Origin: Streptomyces malaysiense
Lineage (GTDB): Bacteria > Actinomycetota > Actinomycetes > Streptomycetales > Streptomycetaceae
Assembly: GCF_000980885.2 (NCBI RefSeq)
Contig: NZ_LBDA02000053.1
Location: forward strand, 1-64,000
Direction: 5' to 3'
Length of the DNA stretch: 64,000 nt
In this document: positions 49,612 to 58,027 of the stretch, piece after piece
Position numbering within the stretch: position 1 is the stretch's first letter
Layout of the letters: every line of letters begins with the position of its first letter
Notes under the pieces: model-generated
Seen by the model: the letters and a program-made list of their open reading frames with translations, nothing else
The model's database searches: none
Told to the model about the DNA's origin: nothing
Translations under genes and position numbers: made by a program

Positions 49612-52413
49612 TCACCGGTGCGAGGTGTACTCCACGACCTGCTGGAAGGTCGGCCGGTTCTGCCAGCTGATGTTGCCGTGCTTGATGCCGCCCAGCGTGC
49701 GCTGGACGATCGAGTCGGCGCACCACTGGTCACCGGCGGAGCAGAGGCTGTCGCCCGGGTAGACCTGGGCGGCGGTCATCCCGGCGGCCTGCTTGAGGCT
49801 GCTGATCAGGATGTCCCGGCAGGAGCCCAGGTTCCCGTCGCCGCAGTACTTCTCGGCGAGGGGACCCTGCACGTCCTGCCCGAGCACTGCCCGGATGTCC
49901 TTGTCGACATAGCTCCACCAGCCGTACTGGAAGGAGCTTCCGGCGTGCGAGCCGGTCGGTCCGTGCCCGGCGGACGGGGCCTCGTCGATGGACAGGTTGC
50001 CGGTGAACGCGTTGTACAGGTCGCTGCCGAGGCCGGGCTGGAACTCGGCCTTGACCAGCAGCGGCCACCAGGCGTCCAGGATGCGGATCGCGTCGGCGTT
50101 CGCGTACTTCTTGGAGCCCGCCGACGTCTCGGTGCGCTGGGCGCCCGCGCCCACCCACGCCTGGAGCTTGTTCACCGCGTCGGCCGCCGCCGGGTCGGTC
50201 ACCGGCGAGGAGTCGATCACCTGGAGCAGCTCGGGCAGCACGTCCTCGGCGCGCAGGTCGGTGACGCCCGCCGACGCCATGGCCTGCACCAGCTGGGAGC
50301 GGGTCACCCCGCCGGCCGCGACCAGCTTCTTCACCCGGTCGTCCAGCAGGTTGCCGCGGTGCACGGAGCCGTCGCCCCAGGAGGCGGTGGTGTAGTCCTT
50401 GGCCTGCTTGTTGTTCCAGGAGATGTAGTAGTCCTGGTCGATGGAGTTGGGGTGGGCGGAGGGCGGCGTGTAGTCGGCCGTGTTGGTGTCCGGGTTCCAG
50501 TTCCGCCACTCGTACGCGGGCTGCGCCCACACCGGGAACTCGGCGTCGACGCCGTCCGCGCGGACCGGGTTGTCACCGCTGTTGTAGTAGGCGGTGTGCT
50601 GCGAGTCGGCGTAGAACCAGTTGAAGGTGTAGTTGATGTGCTGCGCCGCGCTCTGGAAGTCCTGGGGACCCTTGACGTAGCCGGGGTCGTTCAGCATCTG
50701 GAAGCCGATGATCGAGTCGACCTCGTGCAGGTAGGAGGAGCGCAGGCTGGTGTAGGCGACCTTCTTGCCACCGACGGTCGCCCGGTACTCCACCGGCCCG
50801 TACTTGGTGCGCCACACCCTCATGGTGTACGACCCGGCGGCGGTGCCGTCGGCCAGCGTGGGCGACCAGGAGTTCTTCTGCTCGACCTTGTCCATGGCGG
50901 TGCAGGTGCCGTGGTACAGGTAGTGGTAGTCGTCCTGGCACAGCTCGACGGCGTACGTGTCGATGATGTCCTGGCCGGAGGTGGTCGCGCTCCAGGAGTA
51001 GTCCTGGCCGCGGCCGAGTTCGACGTACATGCTCAGGCCCGCGAAGGAGGCGCCGCGGGCGCTGATGCCCGGCCCCTGGATCTCCTGGAGCATGAGCAGC
51101 TGCGGCGCGAAGTAGCCTGTCTGCGGCCCGAAGACGGCGATCGGATGGCCGCTCGCGGTGTGTTTGCCGCTCACCACCAGGGCGTTGGACATCCCGCGGT
51201 GGGCGGAGCTCAGGTCGGTCCTCGCGGCCGAGGTGGAGGCGCTCTTGGCGGCGGAGGTGGCCGCGCTGCCGGTGCGGTCGTAGACCAGCGGCTCCTGGGT
51301 CACCGAGCCGGCGTCGGGCATCGCCTGCCCCTTGGCGGTGGCGGGCTTGGCGCCGTACGGGAAGCTCTGGCCGTCGTGGACGGTGAGCACGGCCTCGGGG
51401 TCGTTGCGCTCGCGGAAGGACTCCCAGACCTTGGTGCCCTGCTCCACGCCGTACTTGTCCTGCGCGGCCATCAGGGACAGGGCGTTGTTCACCTCTCCCC
51501 CGCCGCCGGAGCCGAACAGCGAGCCGATGACGGAGGCCAGCGCCACCAGGTCGGTGATCTTGAAGTGGTCGATGGTGCCGGCGTTGGTGATGGCGTTTTT
51601 GTGGCCGGTCAGGTCGTACTCGCCGGGGAAGTAACGGCCGCTGTCGGAGGCGTCGATGTAGGCGTTGATGCCGTCCAGGTAGGCGTCGGAGTCCGCCAGG
51701 GCCTGCCGGCCGCGGGCTCCGTTGTCCGCGACGGCACGGTCGATCTGCGCCTGGAGGTCGGCCTCGGTGTAGGGCGCGTTGCGGTAGAACTGCTGCTCCA
51801 GGCCCTGGTTGGCGGCGGCGCCGCCCGCGAAGGAGGTCAGCTGGCCCCGGCCGACGTGCCGGAAGACGTCCATCAGCCACAGCCGGTCCTCGGCCGCGGC
51901 GTACCCGGCGCCGAACTCGGTGCCGTAGCGGGTGGTGCCGGTGATGTGGGGCACACCGGTCTTCTTGTCGCGCACGATCGTCACGTCGCCGCGCCCGTTC
52001 GGCTTCTCCGTCGAGGCGACCTGGTCGGACGGGACGCCGAACGAGGCGTCGTTGAAGAAGTTGTTGATGGTCGCATCGCTCAGGCCCTTGTAGCCGGTGG
52101 CCAGGCCGGCGTACGGGCCGAGCTGGTCCTCGGCGTGCGCGGGCTGGGTGCCGAAGGCCTGGTTGAGGAGGATCTGGGCGAGGGTGGCGTTGCCGTTCTC
52201 GCCGGGCGGCAGGATGTCCGAACACCGGCCGCCGCAGTAGTCGTTCGCGGTGGCCGCGGGGGCGGCGGAGGTGGCCGCGCTCGCGGCGCTCTGGGTAATG
52301 GGGGAGACAAGTCCGGCTATCAGAACGCATACCGAGGCCGTCTTCAGGAACCCGGGAAGTCGGCGGAACGTTCTCACTCTGTCAAGGGCGGTCCGTGGGG
52401 TGCGCCGTGGCAT
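49612..52413 (-). CDS. Penicillin acylase family N-terminal nucleophile hydrolase, secreted
   Basis: A 933-residue secreted Ntn-hydrolase of the penicillin G acylase/cephalosporin acylase family. A signal peptide lies near residues 14-50 (LKTASVCVLIAGLVSP). The precursor is expected to self-cleave before the Ser in HRGMSNALVVSGKHTASG, which starts the beta chain. Other family elements are VTIVRDKKTGVPHITGTTRY (alpha chain) and GYAAAEDRLWLMDVFRHVGR. Possible substrates are acyl-homoserine lactones or lipopeptide acyl groups. ATG 52413 with AGGAGC upstream; an in-frame ATG at 52479 lies outside the signal peptide. Promoter candidate at 52442-52470. Confidence 0.92.
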   Translation of the reverse strand: MPRRTPRTALDRVRTFRRLPGFLKTASVCVLIAGLVSPITQSAASAATSAAPAATANDYCGGRCSDILPPGENGNATLAQILLNQAFGTQPAHAEDQLGPYAGLATGYKGLSDATINNFFNDASFGVPSDQVASTEKPNGRGDVTIVRDKKTGVPHITGTTRYGTEFGAGYAAAEDRLWLMDVFRHVGRGQLTSFAGGAAANQGLEQQFYRNAPYTEADLQAQIDRAVADNGARGRQALADSDAYLDGINAYIDASDSGRYFPGEYDLTGHKNAITNAGTIDHFKITDLVALASVIGSLFGSGGGGEVNNALSLMAAQDKYGVEQGTKVWESFRERNDPEAVLTVHDGQSFPYGAKPATAKGQAMPDAGSVTQEPLVYDRTGSAATSAAKSASTSAARTDLSSAHRGMSNALVVSGKHTASGHPIAVFGPQTGYFAPQLLMLQEIQGPGISARGASFAGLSMYVELGRGQDYSWSATTSGQDIIDTYAVELCQDDYHYLYHGTCTAMDKVEQKNSWSPTLADGTAAGSYTMRVWRTKYGPVEYRATVGGKKVAYTSLRSSYLHEVDSIIGFQMLNDPGYVKGPQDFQSAAQHINYTFNWFYADSQHTAYYNSGDNPVRADGVDAEFPVWAQPAYEWRNWNPDTNTADYTPPSAHPNSIDQDYYISWNNKQAKDYTTASWGDGSVHRGNLLDDRVKKLVAAGGVTRSQLVQAMASAGVTDLRAEDVLPELLQVIDSSPVTDPAAADAVNKLQAWVGAGAQRTETSAGSKKYANADAIRILDAWWPLLVKAEFQPGLGSDLYNAFTGNLSIDEAPSAGHGPTGSHAGSSFQYGWWSYVDKDIRAVLGQDVQGPLAEKYCGDGNLGSCRDILISSLKQAAGMTAAQVYPGDSLCSAGDQWCADSIVQRTLGGIKHGNISWQNRPTFQQVVEYTSHR

Positions 52414-52441
52414 GGCAGCTCCTAGCGACTGGGGTGCGCGA

Positions 52442-52470
52442 ACGTTACCGCCGGTATCCCCGAAGTTGAA
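52442..52470 (-). promoter_or_regulatory. Promoter candidate of the penicillin acylase gene
   Basis: Minus-strand TTCAAC (52470-52465) and TAACGT (52447-52442) are separated by 17 bp. Transcription would begin about 20-25 bp upstream of the ATG at 52413. The surrounding region is AT-richer than the coding DNA. Confidence 0.45.
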
Positions 52471-52633
52471 GATGAACATGCGTCACGTTTTTGAGTTTGC
52501 GGGAAGGCCGAGCAGAACAACCGCGTGAAGTGATGGAGCCGAAGCGCCTGTCGCCACGTCTATCAGGCGACGTCCGTACGACGACGCCGAAGTGGCCGCG
52601 GAACAGGTGCAGGTGTGACGGAGGTGCAGGGCG

Positions 52634-53242
52634 ATGGCCGGTTTCCGGAGTCTGGCGAGACAGGTACGCGATCCGGGCTGCGATCTGGCACTGCGGCGCT
52701 ACTCGCTGCGCAAGTGCCTTGAGAAGTTCGCCCCTTACGGGCATCGGGCGACATGGGACCACCTGTGCGCGCGGGCCGGGTTCGGTCCCGAGGACCGCTC
52801 CCCCGACCCGGCGCGGCTCGTGGCCGCGCTGGAGGAGCTGGAGGAGGCCCGATCCGTCTGGCTCGGCTACGAGAGCGAGTTCACCGAGCGCCGCCGCCGC
52901 GAGAAGCACGACGGGCTGCGCCGGCCGGGCAGCGTGGACGACTGGCACCGGCTGACCTGGGGCGGCTTCGGGGTCGCCTGGTGTGACGACCCGCGGGTGC
53001 ACCCCCGCGATCCGCTGGCCGATGTGCTGCGCAGGCTGATCGACGCTCTGGAGCGGGAGCCGGGGGCGAGCTGCCCGGTCTGCGGCGCCGACCGGCTCGT
53101 GTGGAAGTACGGCCTCGACCACGAGCCGTCCTCCGGACCGGTGTGCGGCGACTGCGGGATACTCGTCCCGCGCCCGGTGCTCTCCCCGCAGGCGCTGGCC
53201 TACGCCAGGCGGGGGCGGGGCCGGCTGCTGATGTCGGCCTGA
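52634..53242 (+). CDS. Conserved protein with C-terminal zinc ribbon
   Basis: A 202-residue protein, basic and helical at the N-terminus (SLARQVRDPGCDLALRRYSL). Near residues 147-173 it has two CxxC pairs, CPVCGADRLVWKYGLD and VCGDCG, which form a probable zinc ribbon. No known enzymatic motif. ATG 52634 follows GGAGGT at about nine bases. The gene is divergent from the penicillin acylase gene. Function unknown. Confidence 0.75.
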   Translation: MAGFRSLARQVRDPGCDLALRRYSLRKCLEKFAPYGHRATWDHLCARAGFGPEDRSPDPARLVAALEELEEARSVWLGYESEFTERRRREKHDGLRRPGSVDDWHRLTWGGFGVAWCDDPRVHPRDPLADVLRRLIDALEREPGASCPVCGADRLVWKYGLDHEPSSGPVCGDCGILVPRPVLSPQALAYARRGRGRLLMSA

Positions 53243-53625
53243 CCTGACCGGCGGGAACCGCGACCGGGGGATCGCGCCGGGGGCCGCGCAGGGGATGCCG
53301 CGCCCCCATGCTCGCCGACCGCGCTCCACCGACTTCGGCGGGCTCCGCTCCACTGACTTCACACCGCCGGCTTGACAACGCCGGCTTCACATCGCCCGTT
53401 TCACACCGCCCGCTTCACCGGCGGGGACCGGCATCGGCCGCGGATGGCGCGGGCGCGTCCGGACGGAAGCCGTGCCGACGGGCACGGAGCGGCCGTCCCG
53501 GTCCACCGAAGGACCCGGCGCGCTTCGAAGAGGGGGACCGCAGCGGACCGGAATCGGCTCACTCCAGGAGTTTGCCGTCCGGGACAGTGGCGGGATTCGA
53601 AACCGTGAGGAACGGGGGAGTCTTC
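53243..53625. other. 383-bp non-coding region with repeats
   Basis: No supportable gene despite long open frames. The right half of an imperfect 18-bp repeat (CTCCACCGACTTCGGCGG / CTCCACTGACTTCACACC, from about 53325) runs into the 14-bp array. The RNA ligase ribosome binding site is at 53614-53619. Confidence 0.5.
53357..53419. repeat. 14-bp tandem repeat array upstream of the RNA ligase
   Basis: Four consecutive 14-bp units (CTTCACACCGCCGG, CTTGACAACGCCGG, CTTCACATCGCCCG, TTTCACACCGCCCG) run from 53357 to 53412, then a partial unit CTTCACC. Units differ at one to four positions. No spacers, so it is a minisatellite rather than CRISPR. Confidence 0.8.
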
Positions 53626-54689
53626 ATGTCCACGCTGCGGGTGACCGCCGAGGTGCTGACCGTCCACGCGCACCCGGACACCGACGCGCTGGAGCTGGCC
53701 CAGGTCGAGCTGTACCGGGCCGTGGTGGCCAAGGGGGCGTTCCGCAGCGGGGAGATGGCGCTCTACATCCCCGAGCAGGCCGTGCTTCCGGAGCCGCTGA
53801 TCGAGGAACTGGGGCTGCCCGGACGGCTCGCGGGAGCCGCGGCCGACCGGGTCAGGGCGGTGCGGCTGCGCGGCGAACTGTCCCAGGGCATCGTGTGCCG
53901 GCCGAAGGCGCTCGACGGCGTCGATCTCGCGGCCGCGGCCGTCGAGGGCACGGACTTCGCGGAGCGGCTCGGCATCACCAAATGGGTGCCGCCGATCCCG
54001 CCTACCATGAACGGCGAGGTGGAGTCGGCTCCCGGATTGCCGCCCTGGGTCGAAATCGAGAACATCCAGCGCTACCCGGACGTCTTCACGCCCGGCGAGC
54101 CGGTGGTGGTCACGGAGAAGCTGCACGGTTCGGCCTGCCTGCTGACGTACGTCGCGGACGAGGGCCGGGGGTACGTCTCCTCCAAGGACTTCGGCGCCAG
54201 GTCGCTCGCGCTCAAGGAGGACCCCCGGAACCTGTACTGGCGCGCCGTGCACGCGCACGGCGTCCCCGCGGCCGCCGCCCGCCTCGCCGAGCGGCTCGGC
54301 GCAGGGCGGATCGGCGTCTTCGGCGAGGTCTACGGCACGGGCGTCCAGGACCTGGCGTACGGCGCGGACGGCCGCCGGGAGACCCTGGGTTACGCGGTGT
54401 TCGACGTCTCGGCCGAGATCGGGGGCACCGTGCGCCGGCCGGACACCGCCGTAGTGGACGGCGAACTGCCGCCGGTGCCCCGGCTGTACAGCGGGCCGTA
54501 CGACATCGACCGGGTCCTCGGCGTCGCGAGCGGCCGCGAGACGGTCTCCGGCCGTGAACTGCACCTGCGCAAAGCGTGGTGATACGGCCGGCCACCGAGC
54601 GGTACAGCGCGGTGACCGGCGGACGGGCGATCGCGAAGGCGGTGAGCCCGGCGTACCTGACCCGCAAGGGCGGCACGAGTACGAGTGAC
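53626..54689 (+). pseudogene. DRB0094-family RNA ligase, frameshifted near the C-terminus
   Basis: ATP-dependent RNA ligase of the Deinococcus DRB0094 (Rnl5) type. The intact frame (53626-54582, 318 residues) has an N-terminal OB-like domain (about 1-150) and the ligase core with the adenylated Lys in VVVTEKLHGSACLL (Lys164 region), VFGEVYGTGVQDLAYG and VFDVSAEIGG. The frame ends abnormally in HLRKAW. The expected continuation GVVIRPATERYSAVTGGRAI and KAVSPAYLTRKGGT is intact in another frame from 54576; a second shift near 54677 is needed to reach the natural stop GAGTGA (54684-54689). Two one-base losses are the simplest explanation. The lost segment contains ligase motif V. True mutation or sequencing error cannot be told here. 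Confidence 0.8.
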
Positions 54690-54714
54690 CGGGGGCCGGC
54701 CGGCGGCCCCCGGA
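54690..54714. terminator. Terminator between RNA ligase and soxR
   Basis: Perfect arms CCGGGGGCCG (54690-54699) and CGGCCCCCGG (54705-54714) with a five-base loop, between convergent genes. Confidence 0.75.
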
Positions 54715-54715
54715 C

Positions 54716-55174
54716 TCAGCGCCCCTCCGCCATCAGCCGGGACCCCGCCCGCCGCTCCCCGAACGCGTCGTCCGGGTTGGACAGCACACACGTGTCCAGC
54801 GACAGGCAGCCGCACCCGATGCAGTCGGTCAGGTGGTCCCGCAGCCGGTTGAGCTGCGTGATCCGCTCGTCCAGCTCCGAGCGCCACGCCTGCGACAGCC
54901 GCGCCCAGTCCTCCCGCGTCGGCGTCCGCTCCTCCGGCAGTTCGGCCAGCGCGGAGCGGATCGTCGCGAGGGGGATGCCGACCCGCTGCGCCGCACGGAT
55001 GAACGCCACCCGGCGCAGCGTGTCCCGGCCGAACCGGCGCTGGTTGCCACCGGTGCGGCGGCTGGAGATCAGGCCCTTGGCCTCGTAGAAGTGCAGCGCG
55101 GACACGGCGGCACCGCTGCGCGCGGACAACTGGCCGACGGTCAGCTCATGGATCTTCTCGGGAATCTGCGGCAC
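54716..55174 (-). CDS. soxR: Redox-sensitive MerR-family regulator SoxR
   Basis: A 152-residue MerR-type activator. Winged helix at about residues 12-75 (LTVGQLSARSGAAVSALHFY, TGGNQRRFGRDTLRRVAFIR), a dimer helix (about 85-120), and the 2Fe-2S cluster motif CIGCGCLSLDTC (about 117-128; spacing Cys-x2-Cys-x-Cys-x5-Cys). In Streptomyces SoxR senses redox-cycling compounds including its own actinorhodin-like pigments (established in S. coelicolor). The GTG at 55174 has TAGGCT seven bases upstream and a purine run too close to act as a ribosome binding site, so it may be leaderless. Confidence 0.94.
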   Translation of the reverse strand: MPQIPEKIHELTVGQLSARSGAAVSALHFYEAKGLISSRRTGGNQRRFGRDTLRRVAFIRAAQRVGIPLATIRSALAELPEERTPTREDWARLSQAWRSELDERITQLNRLRDHLTDCIGCGCLSLDTCVLSNPDDAFGERRAGSRLMAEGR

Positions 55175-55196
55175 TCCTCAGAGCCTAGTCAATCCG

Positions 55197-55240
55197 TTGA
55201 CATCGACCTCGCACTCGATCATACTAAGCAGTTGCTTAGT
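55197..55240 (+). promoter_or_regulatory. Promoter and perfect operator of the MaoC gene
   Basis: TTGACA (55197-55202) and CATACT (55220-55225) are 17 bp apart, close to consensus. A perfect 18-bp palindrome ACTAAGCA-GT-TGCTTAGT (55223-55240) overlaps the -10 and start site. A related GTGAGCGAGCGCTTAG occurs upstream of the TetR gene (56425-56440). A small dyad GTCAA-TCCG-TTGAC (55189-55202) overlaps the -35. Confidence 0.75.
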
Positions 55241-55263
55241 CATACGATCGAGAGGCCGGGAAC

Positions 55264-55725
55264 ATGGCAGAACCGAGGATCTTCACCTCCCCCGCCGAGC
55301 TGAAGGCGGCCGTGGGCGAGCAGCTGGGCCACACCGACTGGCTGGAGGTCGACCAGAAGCGGATCGATCTGTTCGCCGAGGCCACCGGGGACCACCAGTG
55401 GATCCACGTGGACCCGGAGAAGGCGGCCGCGGGGCCGTTCGGGACGACCATCGCGCACGGCTACCTCACCCTGTCCCTGCTGCCCCTCTTCGGCCCCCAG
55501 CTCATCCGGGTGGACGGCGTGAAGATGGGTGTCAACTACGGCACCAACAAGGTCCGTTTCCCGGCCCCCGTCCCCGTCGGCTCCCGGTTGCGGGCCACCG
55601 CGCGGATCACCGGCGTCGAGGACGTCACGGGCGGCGTCCAGGTCGCCGTCGCCTTCACCGTGGAGCGCGAGGGCGGCGACAAGCCGGTGTGCGTCGCGGA
55701 GTCGGTGTCCCGCTACTACCTGTAG
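55264..55725 (+). CDS. MaoC-family dehydratase
   Basis: A 153-residue hot-dog-fold enoyl-CoA hydratase. The MaoC signature is FAEATGDHQWIHVDPEKAAA, with catalytic Asp and His (about residues 38-48), followed by GPFGTTIAHGYLTLSLLPLF. Members hydrate or dehydrate acyl-CoA thioesters in fatty acid or polyketide-related metabolism. ATG 55264, with GAGAGG upstream. Strong promoter and operator at 55197-55240. Convergent with a TetR gene. Confidence 0.93.
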   Translation: MAEPRIFTSPAELKAAVGEQLGHTDWLEVDQKRIDLFAEATGDHQWIHVDPEKAAAGPFGTTIAHGYLTLSLLPLFGPQLIRVDGVKMGVNYGTNKVRFPAPVPVGSRLRATARITGVEDVTGGVQVAVAFTVEREGGDKPVCVAESVSRYYL

Positions 55726-55752
55726 GGACCCGGAGCCGCCGCCGACCGGGGG

Positions 55753-56376
55753 CTACCCCGCCCCGACCATCCGCAGCACCAGCTCGGCGTACAGTTCGCC
55801 GACCGCCTCCGGCGTACGTGGCCCGTCGACGTTGAACCAGCGGGCCACGTCGATGCACAGCGACAGCACGGCGAGCGTGGTGCCCTGGACGTCCGGTACG
55901 TCGAACTCGCCCGCGGCGACGCCGTCCTCGACGATCCCGCGCACCTCGGCGTCGACCTGCCGGCGCAGCCCGAGGATCTCGGCGCGGGCCTCGGGGCCGA
56001 GGGCGTCCAGCTCGTACTGCACGACCCGCGCGGTGGTGCGCCGCCCGGCGTGCCAGCGGACGAAGGAGCTGACCGCGTCGGCGAGCCGTTCCTTGGCGCT
56101 GCCCTCGCGGCGGGCCGCCGTCCGCAGGATGTCCAGGGCCTTGTCGTGACCGATGCGGCTGATCCGGTGGAGCAGCTCTTCCTTGGTCTTGTAGTGGATG
56201 TAGAGCGCGGCGGGGCTCATCCCGGCGCGGCCCGCGATGTCCCGGGTCGTCGTCGCGTGGTAGCCGCGTTCGGCGAAGGCCTCCACGGCGGCCACGAGCA
56301 GCCGCCGGGCCGCGTCAGGGGTGACCTCTTCCCACGGCTCGGCCTCGCCGCCGGTGGTCTCCGCCGCCGTACTCAT
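55753..56376 (-). CDS. TetR/AcrR-family regulator
   Basis: A 207-residue repressor. Helix-turn-helix at about residues 23-68: LLVAAVEAFAERGYHATTTR, DIAGRAGMSPAALYIHYKTK. The C-terminal domain has CIDVARWFNVDG, typical of acyl-CoA- or fatty-acid-responsive members. Convergent with MaoC. The half-site GCTTAG upstream of both genes suggests it controls both (inference). ATG at 56376. Confidence 0.9.
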   Translation of the reverse strand: MSTAAETTGGEAEPWEEVTPDAARRLLVAAVEAFAERGYHATTTRDIAGRAGMSPAALYIHYKTKEELLHRISRIGHDKALDILRTAARREGSAKERLADAVSSFVRWHAGRRTTARVVQYELDALGPEARAEILGLRRQVDAEVRGIVEDGVAAGEFDVPDVQGTTLAVLSLCIDVARWFNVDGPRTPEAVGELYAELVLRMVGAG

Positions 56377-56424
56377 CGCTCTTACGCCCCTCTCGGTGAC
56401 AGGAGCACCACCATACCGCCGACG

Positions 56425-56440
56425 GTGAGCGAGCGCTTAG
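56425..56440 (-). promoter_or_regulatory. Possible autoregulatory TetR site
   Basis: GTGAGCGAGCGCTTAG resembles the MaoC operator (CTAAGCAGTTGCTTAG) in pattern and right half-site, 49-64 bp upstream of the TetR start codon. Match is imperfect in the left half. Confidence 0.4.
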
Positions 56441-56468
56441 CGCGGCGGCCCGGGGGCCGCCCGGGAGA

Positions 56469-56759
56469 TCAGAGCTTCTCGGTGAAGGGGTCGTGCTCGG
56501 CGAGGAGCCTGTCCAGCCGGGCCTGGTCGACCCGGCTGACGATCTGTCCGGCCTCCTGGCGGTCCCGGATCACCTTGGCGAGGGTGAAGGCGGAGGTGAC
56601 AAGATACAGGACGGCGATCGCGAGGAACGCGCGCACCCACGCGTCGGCGTCCAGCCGGAAGATGCCGATGGACGTGGCCGCCATGGCGATGGCGAAGGAC
56701 GCGACGGCCTGGCCGTAGAAGGCGGCCGTGCTCTGCTGCTTGACCGGTGTGTCGCTCAT
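56469..56759 (-). CDS. YiaA/YiaB-type two-helix membrane protein
   Basis: A 96-residue inner-membrane protein with two spans (about residues 16-34 FYGQAVASFAIAMAATSIGI and 40-62 VRAFLAIAVLYLVTSAF), the YiaAB domain. Function unknown. The hydrophilic C-terminus is highly charged. ATG at 56759 chosen as MSDTPVKQQS; the next upstream in-frame ATG (56771) gives an unlikely hydrophobic start. No ribosome binding site is seen. Confidence 0.8.
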   Translation of the reverse strand: MSDTPVKQQSTAAFYGQAVASFAIAMAATSIGIFRLDADAWVRAFLAIAVLYLVTSAFTLAKVIRDRQEAGQIVSRVDQARLDRLLAEHDPFTEKL

Positions 56760-56818
56760 GGGGAAGAGCATCGGCGCGAGTGGCCCGCGCCACATCCGCT
56801 CAGCTACTCACTCGCTAC

Positions 56819-57973
56819 TCAGAAGGCCGAGACCCCGGTCAGTGAGCGGCCGATGAGCAGCTTCTGGATCTGGCTGGTGCCCTCGTAGAGGGTCATCACC
56901 CGGGCGTCGCGCAGGAGTTTGCCGACCGGGTACTCGTCGATGTAGCCGTAGCCGCCGAAGACCTGGAGCGCGTTGTTGGCGGCGCGGACCGCGGCCTCGG
57001 ACGCGAACAGCTTGGCCTTGGAGGACTCCACGGCGAACGGCTCGCCGCGGTCGATCAGATCGGCGACCCGCCAGGTCAGCAGCCGGGCCGCGTCCACGTC
57101 GACGGCGATGTCGCTGATCAGCTCCTGCACCAGCTGGTGGCGGGCGATCGGCTTGCCGAACTGCTCGCGTTCGCCGGCGTACGCGACGGCCGCGTCCAGG
57201 GCGGCCTGGGCTATCCCGACGCAGCCCGCCGCCACGGACATCCGCCCCTTGGCGAGCGCGGACATGGCGACGGAGAAGCCCTTGCCCTCCGCGCCCAGCA
57301 TCGCGGAGGCGGGCACCCGCACGTCCTCCAGGACCAGTTCGGCGGTGGCCTGGCCGCGCAGACCGAGCTTGCCGTGGACGGGGCGACGGCTCAGGCCGGG
57401 CGTGTCGGTGGGCACCAGGAAGGCGCTCACGCCCTTGTGGCCGGGGGCGTCGGTGGAACGGGCGAAGAGCAGGACGACGTCCGCCCAGGTGCCGTTGGTG
57501 ATGAACATCTTGGTGCCGTTGACGACGTACTCGTCGCCCTCGCGCACCGCCCGGGTGGTGAGGTTGCCCGCGTCGGAGCCGGTACCCGGCTCGGTGAGGC
57601 CGAAGCAGCCCACGTACTCGCCCGCGGTCAGCCCCGGCAGCCAGCGCCGCCGCTGCTCCTCGCTCCCCCAGGCGGCGACCGTCTTGGCGACCAGGCCGAG
57701 GGAGACGGACACGATGCCGCGCACGGACGAGTCCCCGCGGCCCAGCTCCTCGGTGACCAGGCAGTACGACAGATGGTCGCCGCCACAGCCGCCGTACTCC
57801 TCCGGGACCGTCAGCCCGAGGAAGCCGATCTCGCCGAGCTTCTTCACGATGCCCCGGTCGACCTCCTCGGCCCGGTCCCAGGCGATCACGTGCGGGGTGA
57901 TCTCGCGGGTCACGAAGTCCCGCGCGAGCCGCCGTACGGCCGCCTGCTCCTCGCTGAGCCCCAGGTTCACCAC
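56819..57973 (-). CDS. Acyl-CoA dehydrogenase
   Basis: A 384-residue FAD-dependent acyl-CoA dehydrogenase. Motifs: FLGLTVPEEYGGCGGDHLSY, GCFGLTEPGTGSDAGN (FAD region), YVVNGTKMFITNGTWADVVL, GLRGQATAELVLEDVRVPAS, REQFGKPIARHQLVQELISD, and QVFGGYGYIDEYPVGKLLRD. The catalytic Glu is in TLYEGTSQIQKLLIG. Start GTG at 57973. The start shares a 21-bp palindrome with the divergent TetR gene (57991-58011). Substrate unknown. Confidence 0.95.
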   Translation of the reverse strand: MVNLGLSEEQAAVRRLARDFVTREITPHVIAWDRAEEVDRGIVKKLGEIGFLGLTVPEEYGGCGGDHLSYCLVTEELGRGDSSVRGIVSVSLGLVAKTVAAWGSEEQRRRWLPGLTAGEYVGCFGLTEPGTGSDAGNLTTRAVREGDEYVVNGTKMFITNGTWADVVLLFARSTDAPGHKGVSAFLVPTDTPGLSRRPVHGKLGLRGQATAELVLEDVRVPASAMLGAEGKGFSVAMSALAKGRMSVAAGCVGIAQAALDAAVAYAGEREQFGKPIARHQLVQELISDIAVDVDAARLLTWRVADLIDRGEPFAVESSKAKLFASEAAVRAANNALQVFGGYGYIDEYPVGKLLRDARVMTLYEGTSQIQKLLIGRSLTGVSAF

Positions 57974-57990
57974 GAGATCACCTCACCATT

Positions 57991-58011
57991 TAAATTAGCA
58001 CTGCTAGTTTA
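57991..58011. promoter_or_regulatory. Palindromic operator between acyl-CoA dehydrogenase and TetR genes
   Basis: TAAATTAGCA-C-TGCTAGTTTA: half-sites match at nine of ten positions. It lies 18-38 bp from both start codons. The related site AAACTAGCG-G-CGATAGTTT occurs upstream of the aldehyde dehydrogenase gene (62102-62120). Confidence 0.75.
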
Positions 58012-58027
58012 CAGGAGCAGCCCTACT

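Noticed and set aside
53357-53419. CRISPR array
   Set aside because: Units are 14 bp, contiguous and without spacers.
55175-55263. SoxR box at soxR
   Set aside because: No sequence resembling the known SoxR dyad was seen; the strong palindrome there fits a TetR operator better.
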